Shown piece by piece: positions 48,266 to 59,362 of a DNA stretch of 64,000 bases. Source of the DNA: Haematobia irritans (lineage: Eukaryota > Arthropoda > Insecta > Diptera > Muscidae); assembly GCF_050003625.1 (NCBI RefSeq), contig NC_134401.1, positions 91,366,852 to 91,430,851 of the forward strand. Reading direction: 5' to 3'. Position numbers and translations under genes: made by a program. How positions within the stretch are numbered: position 1 is the stretch's first letter; each line of letters starts with the position of its first letter. The notes under the pieces were generated by a model that ran no database searches, was not told the DNA's origin, and was given only the letters and a program-made list of their open reading frames with translations.

Positions 48266-49274
48266 TATGGGAAACATTTTAATCTGAACCAATTTTAGGC
48301 AACTTCGCAAAAGTGTATATATGATTTATAGATATGTATTAGAAATAAAGGAAAATTTGAGTCACTTTTACAAGTTTTCGACTTTGCAGTGGCGTTTTAT
48401 AAGGAAAATGTGGGTATTTTGGTCATTTTTGCCTAAATCGGAAAAGCATATATATGGAAGCTATATAGAAATCTGAGCCGATTTCAACCAAATTTGACAT
48501 GCATACTTAGTATTTTGATTCTACTCCCTGTGCAAAATTTCACGTAAATCGGACTACAACTTTGAACTCTGTGGTCATATGACGGAAAATCAGGCGAAAG
48601 CTATATCGAAATCTGAACCGATTTCAAAAAAATTTAGCACACTTCACTACACTACTAATTGTACTCCTAGTGCAAAACTTCAACCAAATTGGGCTAAAAC
48701 TCTGCCTTCTGGGGCCATATAAGTCTATATCGGGCGAAAGATGTATATGAGAGCTATATCTCAATCTGAACCGATTTCAATAAAATTTAGCAGACCTGAC
48801 TTTGGTTAGGTTAAAGTGGCAGCCCGATTAAGATTCAGGCTCACTTAGACTATTCAGTCCATTGTGATAACACCTGACTATAGTACTTATTGTTCTCCTG
48901 CTGCAAAATTTCAAGCAAATCAGGGTAAAACTCCGGCTTCTGGTCCATATAAGTTCATATCGGGAGAAAGATATATATGAGAGCTATATCTAAATCTGCA
49001 CCGATTTCTTCCAAAATCAATAGAGTTCTATTCTGACCCAAAACAGGAACTTGCGCCGAATTTGAAGGTGATTGGACTTAAACTGCGACCTAGACTTTGA
49101 TTACAAAATTGTGTTCACAGACAGACGGACGGACATGGCTATATCGACTCAGGAGCCCACCCTGAGCATTTTTGCCAAAGACACCATGTGTCTATCTCGT
49201 CTCCTTCTGGGTGTTGCAAACATATGCACTAACTTATAATACCCTGTTACAAAGTGTGTGGCAGGATATAAAAA
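48266..49274 (+). mobile_element. HINE family B, copy B3 (5' part lost)
   Basis: It starts at TATGGGAAACATTTTAATCT, matching B1 near 19299, directly after the end of B2. Body units and ACAGACAGACGGACGGAC follow, and it ends GGCAGGATATAAAAA. A LINE-type tail fragment sits at 48804-48877. Confidence 0.72.
48804..48877 (-). mobile_element. LINE/SINE 3' tail fragment
   Basis: GGTTAGGTTAAAGTGGCAGC, TTAAGATTCAGGCTCAC and CCATTGTGATAACAC. The host motif CTGACTnTAG appears on both sides (GACCTGACTTTG / CACCTGACTATAG), a possible target duplication. Confidence 0.78.
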
Positions 49275-49879
49275 CGTTCTGCGAGATGGGTGCCGCATTT
49301 GTGCACAGTCGATCAAAAACGCATAAGAATGAACATTTCTCAAGCTTGTTTGGATCGTTTTAAGCGAAATAAAATGGATTTTAAGCGTCGTTTCATAACT
49401 GTTGATGAGACATGGATCCAACACTATACTCCAGAGACAAAAAAAAAACTATCCAAACAATGGACTGAAGCTGGAGGAAGTGCCCCAAAGAAGGCAAAAA
49501 CAATTCAATCGGCTGGTAAGGTTATGGCAACGCTTTTTTGGGACTTCAAAGGTATGTTATTTTATTGATTGACTATCTGAAAATTGGTAAAACAATAAAT
49601 TCAGAGTACTATTGCAACCTTTTGGATCAATTAAATGTACAAATTCGAGAAAAACGTCCTGGCTTACAACACAAAAAAATCATTTTTAACAATGGCTAAA
49701 ATCAACGAATTTAAGTACGAGTTGCTTGACTATTTTAATCAAGGGATAGAATTGCTAGGAAAGCGTTGGACTAAGTGTATTGAAGTTTCAGGAGATTATA
49801 TTGAAAAATAAAAATATTTTTGAAAAACTAACTATTCTCTTTCATTGATAGACTAAGAAGTTTCCGAACCGCCCTCGTA
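49275..49879 (+). pseudogene. Mariner of a second subfamily, 5'-truncated
   Basis: The frames read MNISQACLDRFKRNKMDFK, then RFITVDETWIQHYTPETK with the first catalytic Asp, SAPKKAKTIQSAGK and MATLFWDFKGM. After a frameshift, IDYLKIGKTINSEYYCN and IREKRPGLQHKK follow. The HQDNAP second Asp motif is replaced by a deletion with a stop. The last codons (IEVSGDYIEK-stop at 49811) are followed by the right terminal repeat AAGTTTCCGAACCGCCCTCG and TA (49878-49879). The residues and the terminal repeat differ from Himar1, closer to mellifera/cecropia-type mariners. The 5' half is missing where HINE B3 ends. Confidence 0.82.
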
Positions 49880-50252
49880 GTGTGACCATATCCTTACTCT
49901 CTCAATCCTATTCAAATGACGTTCTGAACTATGGAAAATTTATGGAATTTCTCCAATATAGCATTCGACTTCGTCCAGCTTCAATAAAGAACATTAATCT
50001 TATCATCAATTTCAGTTGAATTTTGTGCAACACCAACTCTATTCAAGCCTTCATCTATCCATTAATTTTATTTTTACCCTTTTCATCACAACGTCAGTTT
50101 TTATGAGGGAGCCTTTTAAAAATATCGAACAATTTATTTTCGCAGATTTCAATCTAGCCACACCATGCACCTGACGTTTTTATATATGTATGATAAAATA
50201 ATCATAAAATATACAAGGTTTAGCGGTAATAAAAACAACAGTTTCAGCAGTA
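49880..50252. other. Non-repetitive stretch, no gene recognised
   Basis: No repeats shared with the window and no convincing open frame. Confidence 0.4.
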
Positions 50253-50303
50253 CACTGAAAAAAAAAAGGCTTGTCCAGTTCTAAAGATTTTGTCCTTACC
50301 CCA
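50253..50303 (+). mobile_element. CACTG-type MITE left-end fragment
   Basis: CACTGAAAAAAAAAAGGCTTG then GTTCTAAAGATTTTGTCCTTAC matches the first 50 bp of the MITE at 34178. It is cut off by the CACGCA element. Confidence 0.75.
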
Positions 50304-51048
50304 CACGCACAGAAAAACCATGTTTGGACATGGTTGCCGTATCCATTTAATGCTTATCTAGAGCATGTAATTGCCGCGAAAACCATGTATTTTGTCTTTG
50401 TAAAAATAGTTTTCGAGCGGAGAAAAATGTATGGTGGCAATAAGCATTTGAATGGTTATCAAATACCGCAAACATGTTCTATCATTTAAATGATAGAATT
50501 TGAGACCATTAAATGGTCGGGAAAATCATGTACCTGACCAATCAATTTTTTTTTTACTTTTTTACAGGGAAAAAAGTATTTTTTATAGGTTAAGTATAGA
50601 TATGTCTAGAACCATTACATGACCATAAAGACCATTTACATTTTTTTCGTGACCATTTAATTTTTAACTTTTTTGCAGCGAAAAGAATTTTATAAAAACA
50701 TTGAGCAGGTACACACGATTTTCATTTTGTGCGTCAGTCGTGTGTTAATTGTTTCTTGGAATGGACGGAGAATACGGATTTACTGTGTTTTGTGTTAATT
50801 TATTTATTCAGAAGTGGCACGTGGTTTTATGTGAACACAAAAAAGGAAAGTGTACTTGAAAAAAATGTACCTGTTTTTTGTTCTGCATTTTGATATATGG
50901 TATAATTTATTTTTATTTGCAGTTGCATTATGTCTGCGTTGGTACATTTGATGGGCACAATGTAAATATGGAATAATTACTGATTGTTGAAATTGAAATA
51001 AAATATAGTGTGTAAAAATCAGGGCTGTGGAGTCGAGCCAATTTTGCT

Positions 51049-51121
51049 CGACTCCGACTCCGACTCCGACTCCAGCATTTTTCATCAGCTCGACTCCGAC
51101 TCCGACTCCGGAGTCGACTCC
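51049..51121 (+). repeat. (GACTCC)n hexamer array, left hAT end
   Basis: CGACTCCGACTCC units in two blocks, broken by an AGCATTTTTCATC spacer. Confidence 0.92.
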
Positions 51122-51524
51122 GGGTAATATAACTAAATCTCATTTTAGTACCACTAATTTGTAGTTCTATTGAGGGGATATATATGGGGTATATATATGG
51201 ATCGATATAAAGTATCGTATTTATTTATGTGTGCAAGAAAGGTCTTAATTTCGCATTTATACCAATTAAACTCTTTATTTCAAATTTAGGGCAATGTTTA
51301 ATAAATAAAATAATGATATAAATACCCATCATAATATGAGAAGATACCGACAGTATATGTATTTGTGGACGAAAATTATTATAAAGGGTTATATTCCCAT
51401 ATGCATGAATTTGAATCTGAATCGATTTAGACAAAATTGTATATACTTCTAGAAAATCTCTGTACCTAAAATTTAAATCTAACGTTATGAGACGTAACAC
51501 AATTATAGCAAAAAATAAAAATGC

Positions 51525-51690
51525 AAAGAAAGTCTAAAGTCGGGCGGGCCGATTGTAACATACTCTGCACAACTTTGTATTTAGATCAACATTTTGATAA
51601 AATCTGAAATCAGACTTCTACAAAATCTCGTGCAATATTTGGGAAACATTCATAATTTTTTATATAGCAAAATTTGGGTCACTTTTACCA
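51525..51690 (+). mobile_element. HINE family B head fragment
   Basis: AAAGTCTAAAGTCGGGCGGG, CATACTCTGCACAACTTTGT and CAGACTTCTACAAAATCT match the B1 head region. It lies inside the hAT and ends at an R array. Confidence 0.6.
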
Positions 51691-51692
51691 TT

Positions 51693-53513
51693 TAGAAAAT
51701 TTAGACTACATTTTCTATAAAAATAAAATGTTGACTAAATTTCCTATCGACATAAAATGTTGTATAAATTTTGTATAAAAAAAAATCTATAGTAACAAAA
51801 TTTTGGCACAATTTTCTATGGAAAAAAATTTGAAAAAATTATTAATAGAAATTTTGGAAAATTTTTTGTGTAAATAAAATTTTGCACAATTTTCTATAGA
51901 AGCAAAATTTTGGCTAAATTTTCTATAGAAATAAATTTTTGACAAAATTTTCTACATAAAAATATTTTTACACCCACCACCATAGAATGGTGGCAGGGGT
52001 ATAATAAGTTTGTCATGTCGAAGATGAGCTAGATCGGTCCAGGTTTTGATATAGCTCCCATATCAACCGATCGCCCGATTTGGGGTCTTGGGCTTATAAA
52101 AACCGTAGTTTTTATCCAATTTGCCAGAAATTGGAAACCTAGAGGTATTCTAGGGCTATAAGGAGGAGTGCTTCTAGAATCCGTAGTTTTTATCCAATTT
52201 GTCTGAAGTTGGAAATCTAGAGGTATTATAGGACCATTACAAGGCGTGCCGAAGATGGTCACTATCGGACGAAGTTTTGATATAGCCCCCTTTTAGACCG
52301 ATGTTACGAGTTTACTTCTTGGACTTCTACAATCCGTAGTTTTTATCCAATTTGCCTGAAATTTGAAATCTGGAGGTATTCTAGGACCATTAAGAGGTGT
52401 GCCGAATATATTGTGTATCGGTTCAGTTTTTGATATAGTCCCCTTATAAACCGGCCCTCCGTTTTGGGGTCTATATTCTAGAACTACAATAGATGTGCTG
52501 AATACTGTACGTATCCTTCCATGTTTTTGGCGTAGCCCCATTAGTCCGATTGACCAAAATAGACCCAAAAAATTATTGAAGTTGGTCCGATGGTCAGACC
52601 AAATGGAATTTTTCTGCAGAAATAACATTTGGACAAAATTTTCATAGAAATAAAATTTTAACAAAATTTTCATAGAAATAAAATTTTAACAAAATTTTGT
52701 ATAGAAATAAGCTTCTTAAATAATTTTGGGATACAATATTATGCAAAAATTTTGTACAAATTTCTGCTAAATATGTAATAGAAATAAACTTTTGGCTAAA
52801 TTTTTTACAGAAATTAAATTTTGGCTAAATTTTCAATAGAATTAAACTTTGGCTACATTTTCTATAGAAATTAAATTTTGGCTAAAATGAAATCTATTGA
52901 AATAAAATTTGGACCAAATTTTCTATAGAAATAAAACATGGACAAAATTTTCGATAGAAATAGAATGAGGTCAACATTTTATATAGAAATAAAATTTTGA
53001 AAAAATTTTCTTTCGAAGAAAAATTTTAGAAAAAATGTAACTTTTAAATTATTTTAATTTAAATTAGAAAACTGGTCCCCTGGTACGAATTTTGGAAAAA
53101 TTTGGTCCAAAATAAAAATTCGTTGTTGCAACGCTGGTAAGGCCTCCATATAGACCGATTTCAGATATTGAGGGTACATACCATAAATGTAAATTTGCCA
53201 GATATTACTTCTCGTAATAATAAAACAGTTGGTGTACTATAGATTTTAGATTTCAAATCAAGGTATTTTTTCTTAATTTTCTTGCACATTTACAGGATAT
53301 GCTTATGATTCCTTTAAAACTCAAACAAAAATAGTTCTTATAAATCCGGAATCTGATAGGTAAAATCTTTGCATTTATTTTCGGGATGCGAACTGGTTAA
53401 ACTGATCTGTCATCAAACCCCCATGAAATTTTCTAAGGAAATTAGTATATTTGATTCATGGTGGTGGGTATTTATGATTTGGCCCGAACGAACATACTGC
53501 TGTATATACTTGT
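51693..53513 (-). mobile_element. R arrays and HINE family C, copy C2, inside the hAT
   Basis: R units at 51693-51965, then the family C terminal hairpin in reverse (ACCCACCACCATAGAATGGT). Body units with GATATAGCTCCCATATCAAC and GCCCCCTTTTAGACCG follow, another R array (52612-53090), the single-copy head region (ATACCATAAATGTAAATTT...GGTATTTATGATTTGGCC) and CTGCTGTATATACTTGTTTT at 53513. The GGAC repeat is missing. More R units follow at 53515-53670. Confidence 0.72.
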
Positions 53514-53962
53514 TTTATTTTTTATTTTCTATAGAAATAAATGTTGACTTAATTTTCTATAGTAATAATATTTCGAATAATTTTTTTATAGAAATTAAAT
53601 TTTGACAAAACATTCCATATAAATACAATAGTGACAAAATTTTCAATAAAAAGCAGCTTTGACAATTTTTTCTGTCATATGTGTGTAGGTATATAGCCTT
53701 AAAATAAAATTAAAAACAATAAATTCGAATTATTGTTCGAATTATTTCAAATAAATTGATATGGGGATTAAAATGGATCGATCCAGCCCATTTGCTAGTC
53801 TAACATTCTAGGAAACATAAAATGATAGCCGTAATTGGAAGTTGATTTTTATTTCCAATCGTGGTGTACATTGATCGAATGCATAACGCATTGGAAACCA
53901 ATTTGCGTAAAAACTTGTTTAGTTACAAAAACGTGAAGTGTTTTAAAAAATTTGGTTTAGCC

Positions 53963-54063
53963 GGAGTCGGAGTCGAGCAAAATTTTTACGACTCCGACTC
54001 CGACTCCGACTCCAGCCAAATCTTCAGACTCCGACTCCAAGACTCCGACTCCGACTCCGACTC
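53963..54063 (+). repeat. (GACTCC)n hexamer array, right hAT end
   Basis: GGAGTCGGAGTCGAG and three blocks of GACTCCGACTCC, with a small inverted segment at 53963-53977. Confidence 0.9.
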
Positions 54064-54484
54064 CACAGCCCTGGTAAAAATATATGATTTTTGCTTGAAC
54101 GGCATTATAAATACAAATAAACAATTAATTAGTTTATAAATAAACAAAAACAAACAAATAAAGTTAATTTTGTCTTTTATTTTCTCAAGTGGCGTCCTTT
54201 TTTTGACGATGAAAAAAGTTTTTTCATAAAGATCAAAACATTTTAGGTTGTGACCATGTTCTTTTAACTAGGAGAAAAACATTTTTCATGAATACCATAA
54301 CATTTTAAATCGTGACCATTGTCTTTTCATTCAAACAAATTTCATTTTATCAATATAATAACATTTTAGATGAGGACAATTACATTTTTCTTAAAGCCAT
54401 ATTCACTGAGCCAACAAAATAGCTCCTATCATATTATTTTGCTCTTCGAATATGATTGTGCCAATCATGTTTCTTCTCTGCGTG

Positions 54485-55384
54485 TAGGGGCTATATACAA
54501 TTATGAACTTGATATTGACCAATTTTTGTGTGATTGGGGATCGATTTATCTGAGGGCTATATATAACTATAGACCGATATGGACCTAGTTAGGCACGGTT
54601 GTTAACGGCCATATAAAGCACAATGTACCACATTTCAACTGACTCGGATGAAATTTGCTCCTCCAAGAGGCTCCAAAACCAAATCTCGGGATCGGTTTAT
54701 ATGGGGGCTATTTATGATTATAGACTGATATGGACTACTATTGGCATGGTTGATAAATATCGTGTACTACCACCACGTACCAAATTTCAACCAAATCGGA
54801 TGAATTTTGCTTCTCCAAAAGGCACCGGAGGTCAAATCTGGGGATCGGTTTATATGGGGGCTATATATAATTATTGACTGATATGAACCAATTACTGCAT
54901 GGTTGTTGGATACCACATACTAACATACCAAATTTCAACCGAATCAGATGAATTTTGGTCTTCCAAGGGGCTCCGGAGGTCAAAATCGGTTTATATGGGA
55001 GCTATATATAATTATGGAGCGATTTCGACCAATTTTTGCATGGTTGCTAGAGATCATATATTAACACCATGTACAAAATTGCAACCAGATCGGATAAAAT
55101 TGGCTTCTCTTAGAGGCTCTGCAAGCCAAATCGGGCGAACGGTTTAAGGGGCTATATATAATTATGGACCGATGTGCACCAATTTTTGCATGGTTGTTAA
55201 AGACCATATAACAACACCATGTACCAAATTTCAGCCGGATCGTTCGGAAGTTAGCGTGATTTCATCAGACGGACGGACGGTCATGTTCAGATCGACTCAG
55301 AATTTCACCACGACCCAGAATATGTATACTTTATGAGGTCTTAGAGCAATATTTCGATGTGTTACAAACGGAATGACAAATTAA
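54485..55384 (+). mobile_element. HINE family A body, copy A8 (no ends)
   Basis: Same subtype as 37962 (GGGGCTATATACAATTATGA, GATTGGGGATCGATTTATCT). Four to five body units, CAGACGGACGGACGGTC, and it stops at AACGGAATGACAAATT, just short of the end hairpin. Confidence 0.75.
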
Positions 55385-56035
55385 ATCTCTTTTATCCCTA
55401 TGAAAAAGAAGAATAAAATAATATAACAAATGGAACCAAATGGAACCGGATATTTTTTGTAACCAACTATGCAATGAAAGTTGCAGTGATATACCAATAT
55501 CCCAGTATAAGCCTGAGTAATTGAGAAAAGCTGACACCTTCATGTCCTAGAAAGAATTTTCAGTTTTTCGTAGAACTATAATAGACTATTAAAAAAATCG
55601 CGCGATTTTTTTAAGAGTCTATTGTTTTCACATTGTTTTATGCGAATAAATATCTTTTAAATGTCGACCACATATTTCTATTAAAATTTTTCAATTAAAA
55701 CTTGTATACTGGACTTTTGTTAGTGGGAAGAAATGAAATCAAAAGATATTTTTTCAAAAAATCGCGCGATGAAATATTGTGCTAGAGCGGATTATTATGG
55801 ATGATATGTCTCCTTGATAATGCGAAAATTACTGTAATAAAATTTATTGAAAGAATTGTCTTTGATTTAAGTGTAAGTGACACCATCCCCGAAAAAACTT
55901 TCCGAAAATGCGCACTTGGGAAAGACAGATGCGGAAACAGAACCAAGTGCAGAGAAAAGTGTTGATGAAAAACAGATAATGTCCAACGAAAGTAACAAAA
56001 TCCCAATATAGATTTTTTTACGTTGCAAACACTTA
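55385..56035. other. Non-repetitive stretch, no gene recognised
   Basis: ATCGCGCGAT appears twice (about 55597 and 55759). Otherwise no repeats and no supported gene. Confidence 0.4.
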
Positions 56036-57319
56036 AAGGGTGATACGGTCAAAATTTGGTCAATATAAACTTGACGTATTTCTTTCAATTTTGCATTTAA
56101 AAAACCTGAACACCGCTCATTTTGAAGGTGTGTGTGTAGAATCTTGCTCCTATTGTGATTTTCGAATTCACTCTTCAGTTGTCAAAATGCCGTCCAAGCA
56201 GAAGAGCAAAATTTTGCTCGCGCATCGCGAAAATCCGAGCTACTCGCACGCAAAGCTGGCAAAATCGCTAAAAGTTCCCAAATCAACCGTTACAAATGTA
56301 ATTAAAGTGTTTGGGGAACGTTTGTCGACAGCCAGAAAGTCTGGATCGGGGAGAAATCGAAAACCGGAAGCCGCTGAGACGACAAAGAGAGTTGCCGGTA
56401 GTTTCAAGCGAAACCCTAACCTCTCCGAGATGCCGCAAATATGCTGGGTGTATCGTCTACAACAGTGCATCGAGCCAAAAACGAGCCGGACTATCGACTT
56501 ACAAGAAGGTAGTGACTTCAAATCGCGATGATAAACAAAATACGACGGCCAAAGCGCGATCCCGGAGGCTGTACACGACGATGCTGACGAAGTTTGACTG
56601 CGTGGTAATGGACGACGAAACCTACGTCAAAGTCGAATACAAGCAGCTTCCGGGACAGGAGTTTTATACGGCAAAAGGAAGGGGAAAGGTAGCAGATATT
56701 TTCAAGCACATAAAACTGTCAAAGTTCGCAAAGAAATATCTGGTTTGGCAAGCCATCTGTACCTGTGGCTTGAAAAGCAGCATTTTCATAGCTTCCGGGA
56801 CTGTCAACCAAGAAATTTACGTGAAAGAGTGTTTGAATAAACGTCTGCTGCCTTTCCTGAAGAAACACGGTTGTTCCGTACTGTTTTGGCCGGATTTGGC
56901 ATCTTGCCATTACGGTAAAAAGGCCATGGAGTGGTACGCCGCCAATAACGTGCAGGTGGTTCCCAAGGACAAGAACCCTCCCAACACGCCAGAGCTCCAC
57001 CCAATTGAGAAATACTGGGCTATTGTCAAGCGGAACCTAAAGAAGACCAAAAAAACTGCTAAGGACGAGCAGCAGTTCAAGGCAAACTGGCTTTCTGCGG
57101 CGAAGAAGGTGGACAAGGTGGCTGTACAAAATCTGATGGCAGGTGTCAAGCGTGAGGCCCGGCAATTCGGATTTGGAAAAGCGAAAGCCTAACTGAATAT
57201 TTTTCTTGAATTTTATACTAATTGAACTTAAAAAAGAAATTTAATTTGATTTTTTAAATAAACGATTTCACCGATTTACACGCGTTTTCGCTTGACCAAA
57301 TGTTGACCGTATCACCCTT
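56036..57319 (+). mobile_element. DD37E Tc1/mariner (ITmD37E-like) element, full length
   Basis: Inverted ends AAGGGTGATACGGTCAA (56036) and TTGACCGTATCACCCTT (57319), with TA on both sides (56034-56035, 57320-57321). 1284 bp with one transposase gene on the plus strand. GC content is visibly higher than the surroundings, which suggests a recent arrival. Confidence 0.93.
56187..57192 (+). pseudogene. DD37E transposase, two frameshifts
   Basis: The start MPSKQKSKILLAHREN follows GTCAAA. A helix-turn-helix (SYSHAKLAKSLKVPKSTV) and a GRNRKP AT-hook-like motif form the DNA-binding half. Near 56420 the frame changes (the third frame keeps DAANMLGVSSTTVHRAK), and near 56480 it changes again at an A run, leading into RAGLSTYKKV. 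From there it is open to the stop at 57190. Catalytic triad: Asp in VVMDDETYV (56614), Asp in WPDLASCHY (56893) and Glu in HPIEKYW (57007), with 37 residues between the last two, the DD37E signature known from mosquito ITmD37E elements. Such enzymes cut and paste at TA. Only the two small indels break it. Confidence 0.9.
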
Positions 57320-57332
57320 TAATAAGTTTGAT

Positions 57333-59362
57333 CGGCCAAAAAATGTGCCTACCAGAAATATTGATTTTAGACCCCATAAAATATATACCGATCGACTCTG
57401 AATCACCTCCTGAGTCGATCTAGCGCTTGGTGTCCGTCCGTCCGGCCGTCTGTCCATGTATTTGTTGTTCACAGGATTCCGGTCGCAATTATTAACCGAT
57501 TTCGATGAAATTTGGTATAGGGAGTTTTTTGGGCACAAGGACGAACGCTATTGAATTTGGAAGGAATCGGATCAAATTTAGATATAGCTCCCATATAAAT
57601 GTATCGCCCGATTTCGACAAATGAGGTCACGTTGCACTTTTTTTCAAATGGATCGTCACCAAATTTGGCAAAAAGTAATCTTTTCCGTCGCCCTTCAATT
57701 CTGCAAAATTTCATCCAAATCGGTTCAGATTTAAATATAGCTCTCATATATATGTATCGCCCGAATTTCCCAAATTTGGCCACAAAACCTTTATTTATCA
57801 ACCGATCTTACTCAAAGTTGGCTAAATATAATCTTCTATAGCACTTACTATATGTGCAAAAAATCATCGAAATTGGTTCAGATTTAGCCATAGCTCCCAT
57901 ATATATGTACCACCCGATTTTTCTAAATTTGACCATAAAACCCTTATTTATCAACCGATCTTACTAAAAGTTGGCTAGATCCAGTCCTCTTTAGTACCAA
58001 CTATATCTGCAAAATTTCATCGAAATCGGTTCAGATGTAGATTTAGCTCCCATATATGTATCGCTCGATTTTGAAAAATTCGCCCCTAATAACTTTATGT
58101 TTGACTATACAGGCCTTATTTCTTAACTGATCTTACTTAAATCTTTCACAAGGTAACCTTTTGTGGTATTAATCAAACCCGCAAAATATTATGCAAATTG
58201 GTTCAGATTTAGAAATAGCTTCCATATATATGCATCGCTCGATTTTCCCAAATTTGGCCATAGTACTCTTATTTATTAACCAATGTTACTCAAATTTCAA
58301 ATTTTGATGTACAAGCCGATCGTACTTATACGTACTTGTAGCTCTTACATAAGAATATTGCTCGATTTTTACAAATTTGTAATTATTACCCACACTAATT
58401 TAACGATTTTCTGTTTTTTAATAATGGGATCAATATTAGTGGCATACTAACTCCGTAGGTGTAATATCAACACAGCCAGTGTTGCTAGAAGTAGAGGAAA
58501 TTCCCTATATGTAGGGTTTTTCTAATATTTAGCGTCTTGTAGGGACGTAGGGCCACAATGTAGGACATTTTCACTCAACACAATTTGTAATAATTTTTAC
58601 ATTTTGGTGGCTCTAGAGGAGGAAATTAGAAGCCGGCAAGGCTTGATCTTTAACAATATGTGGTAAGCTTTATTCCTGTAGAGAATTTTGTCACATTTTA
58701 CTTCTATAGAACATTTTGTCAAAACTGTATTTCTATAGAAATTTTTTTCAAAATATTATTTCTATAAAAAATTTCTCAAAATTTTATTTCTATGGAATTT
58801 TTTCTCAAAATTGTATTTCTATAGAATTTGTTGTCAAAATTTTATTTCTATAGAAAAATTTCTCACAAAAATTTGTTTATAGAAACTTTTTCCAAAATTT
58901 TGCTTCTATAGAAATTTAACAAAAAAATACTATTTTGGGTAGAATTCTACCAACTGTGGCAACCGTGGTAGTAATACAAAGTTAAGTTATATACGTTGCA
59001 TATTCATGTTTTAAGATAATAAAGTACTTAGAACCATTTTTGTTTCGTAAAATTTGTTTAAATTTAACGAAATATATAGTGGGGAAAATTGTTTGGGAAT
59101 GTATGGGAAAGTAGGAAACTTTTTTGTCCTTGTAGGGTAAACCGAACATTTTCCCTGGCAACACTGACTATGAGCTATAGTCAGATTGACACAAAACAGC
59201 CGTAGACATGTACCCCTTAATTTTCTTATATATGCAACTGCAGTTTATCTCCCAGACCTATATCAATGTTACCCCACAAATGCTTATGGTTACTAATTGA
59301 GTAAGGGTGGTTTAGGGTATGATATAGTCGGCCCCGACCGACTTTCTACTTTACTTACTTGT
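57333..59362 (-). mobile_element. HINE family D, copy D2, with R array
   Basis: The 3' side is at the left (GTGCCTACCAGAAATATTGA, GTCCGTCCGTCCGGCCGTCT at 57436-57455). Body units contain GATATAGCTCCCATATAAAT and TATCGCCCGATTT. An R array lies at 58668-58918, followed by TGGCAACCGTGG. The head (reverse) reads GGTTTAGGGTATGATATAGT, hairpin AGTCGG-CCCCG-ACCGACT, ACTTTACTTACTTGTTTT. The end hairpin seems missing; the element meets the DD37E element directly. Confidence 0.72.
58668..58965 (-). repeat. R minisatellite array with flank
   Basis: About eight reversed units, then GTAGAATTCTACCAACTGTG and GCAACCGTGG, the same flank as at 36480. Confidence 0.85.

Larger units (their letters stand above)
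51020..54073. mobile_element. hAT-type DNA transposon, non-autonomous
   Basis: The inverted ends CAGGGCTGTGGAGTCG and CGACTCCACAGCCCTG (the last C-G shared with the hexamer run) are flanked by an exact 8-bp duplication GTAAAAAT (51012-51019, 54074-54081), diagnostic for hAT. Next to both ends are (GACTCC)n arrays. The interior is mostly other elements (HINE C in reverse with R arrays); no transposase or BED finger was found. Confidence 0.9.
50304..54484 (-). mobile_element. CACGCA-type element containing a hAT
   Basis: CACGCACAGAAAAACCATG at the left and CATGTTTCTTCTCTGCGTG at the right are the two ends of the element at 22685 in reverse. Without the hAT and its duplication, about 1119 bp remain, matching the 1153-bp intact copy. 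The outer flanks differ (MITE on the left, HINE A body on the right), so no TA duplication is visible here. Confidence 0.82.

Noticed and set aside
56240..57149. Minus-strand frames opposite the DD37E transposase
   Set aside because: Shadows of the plus-strand coding region with no domain of their own.
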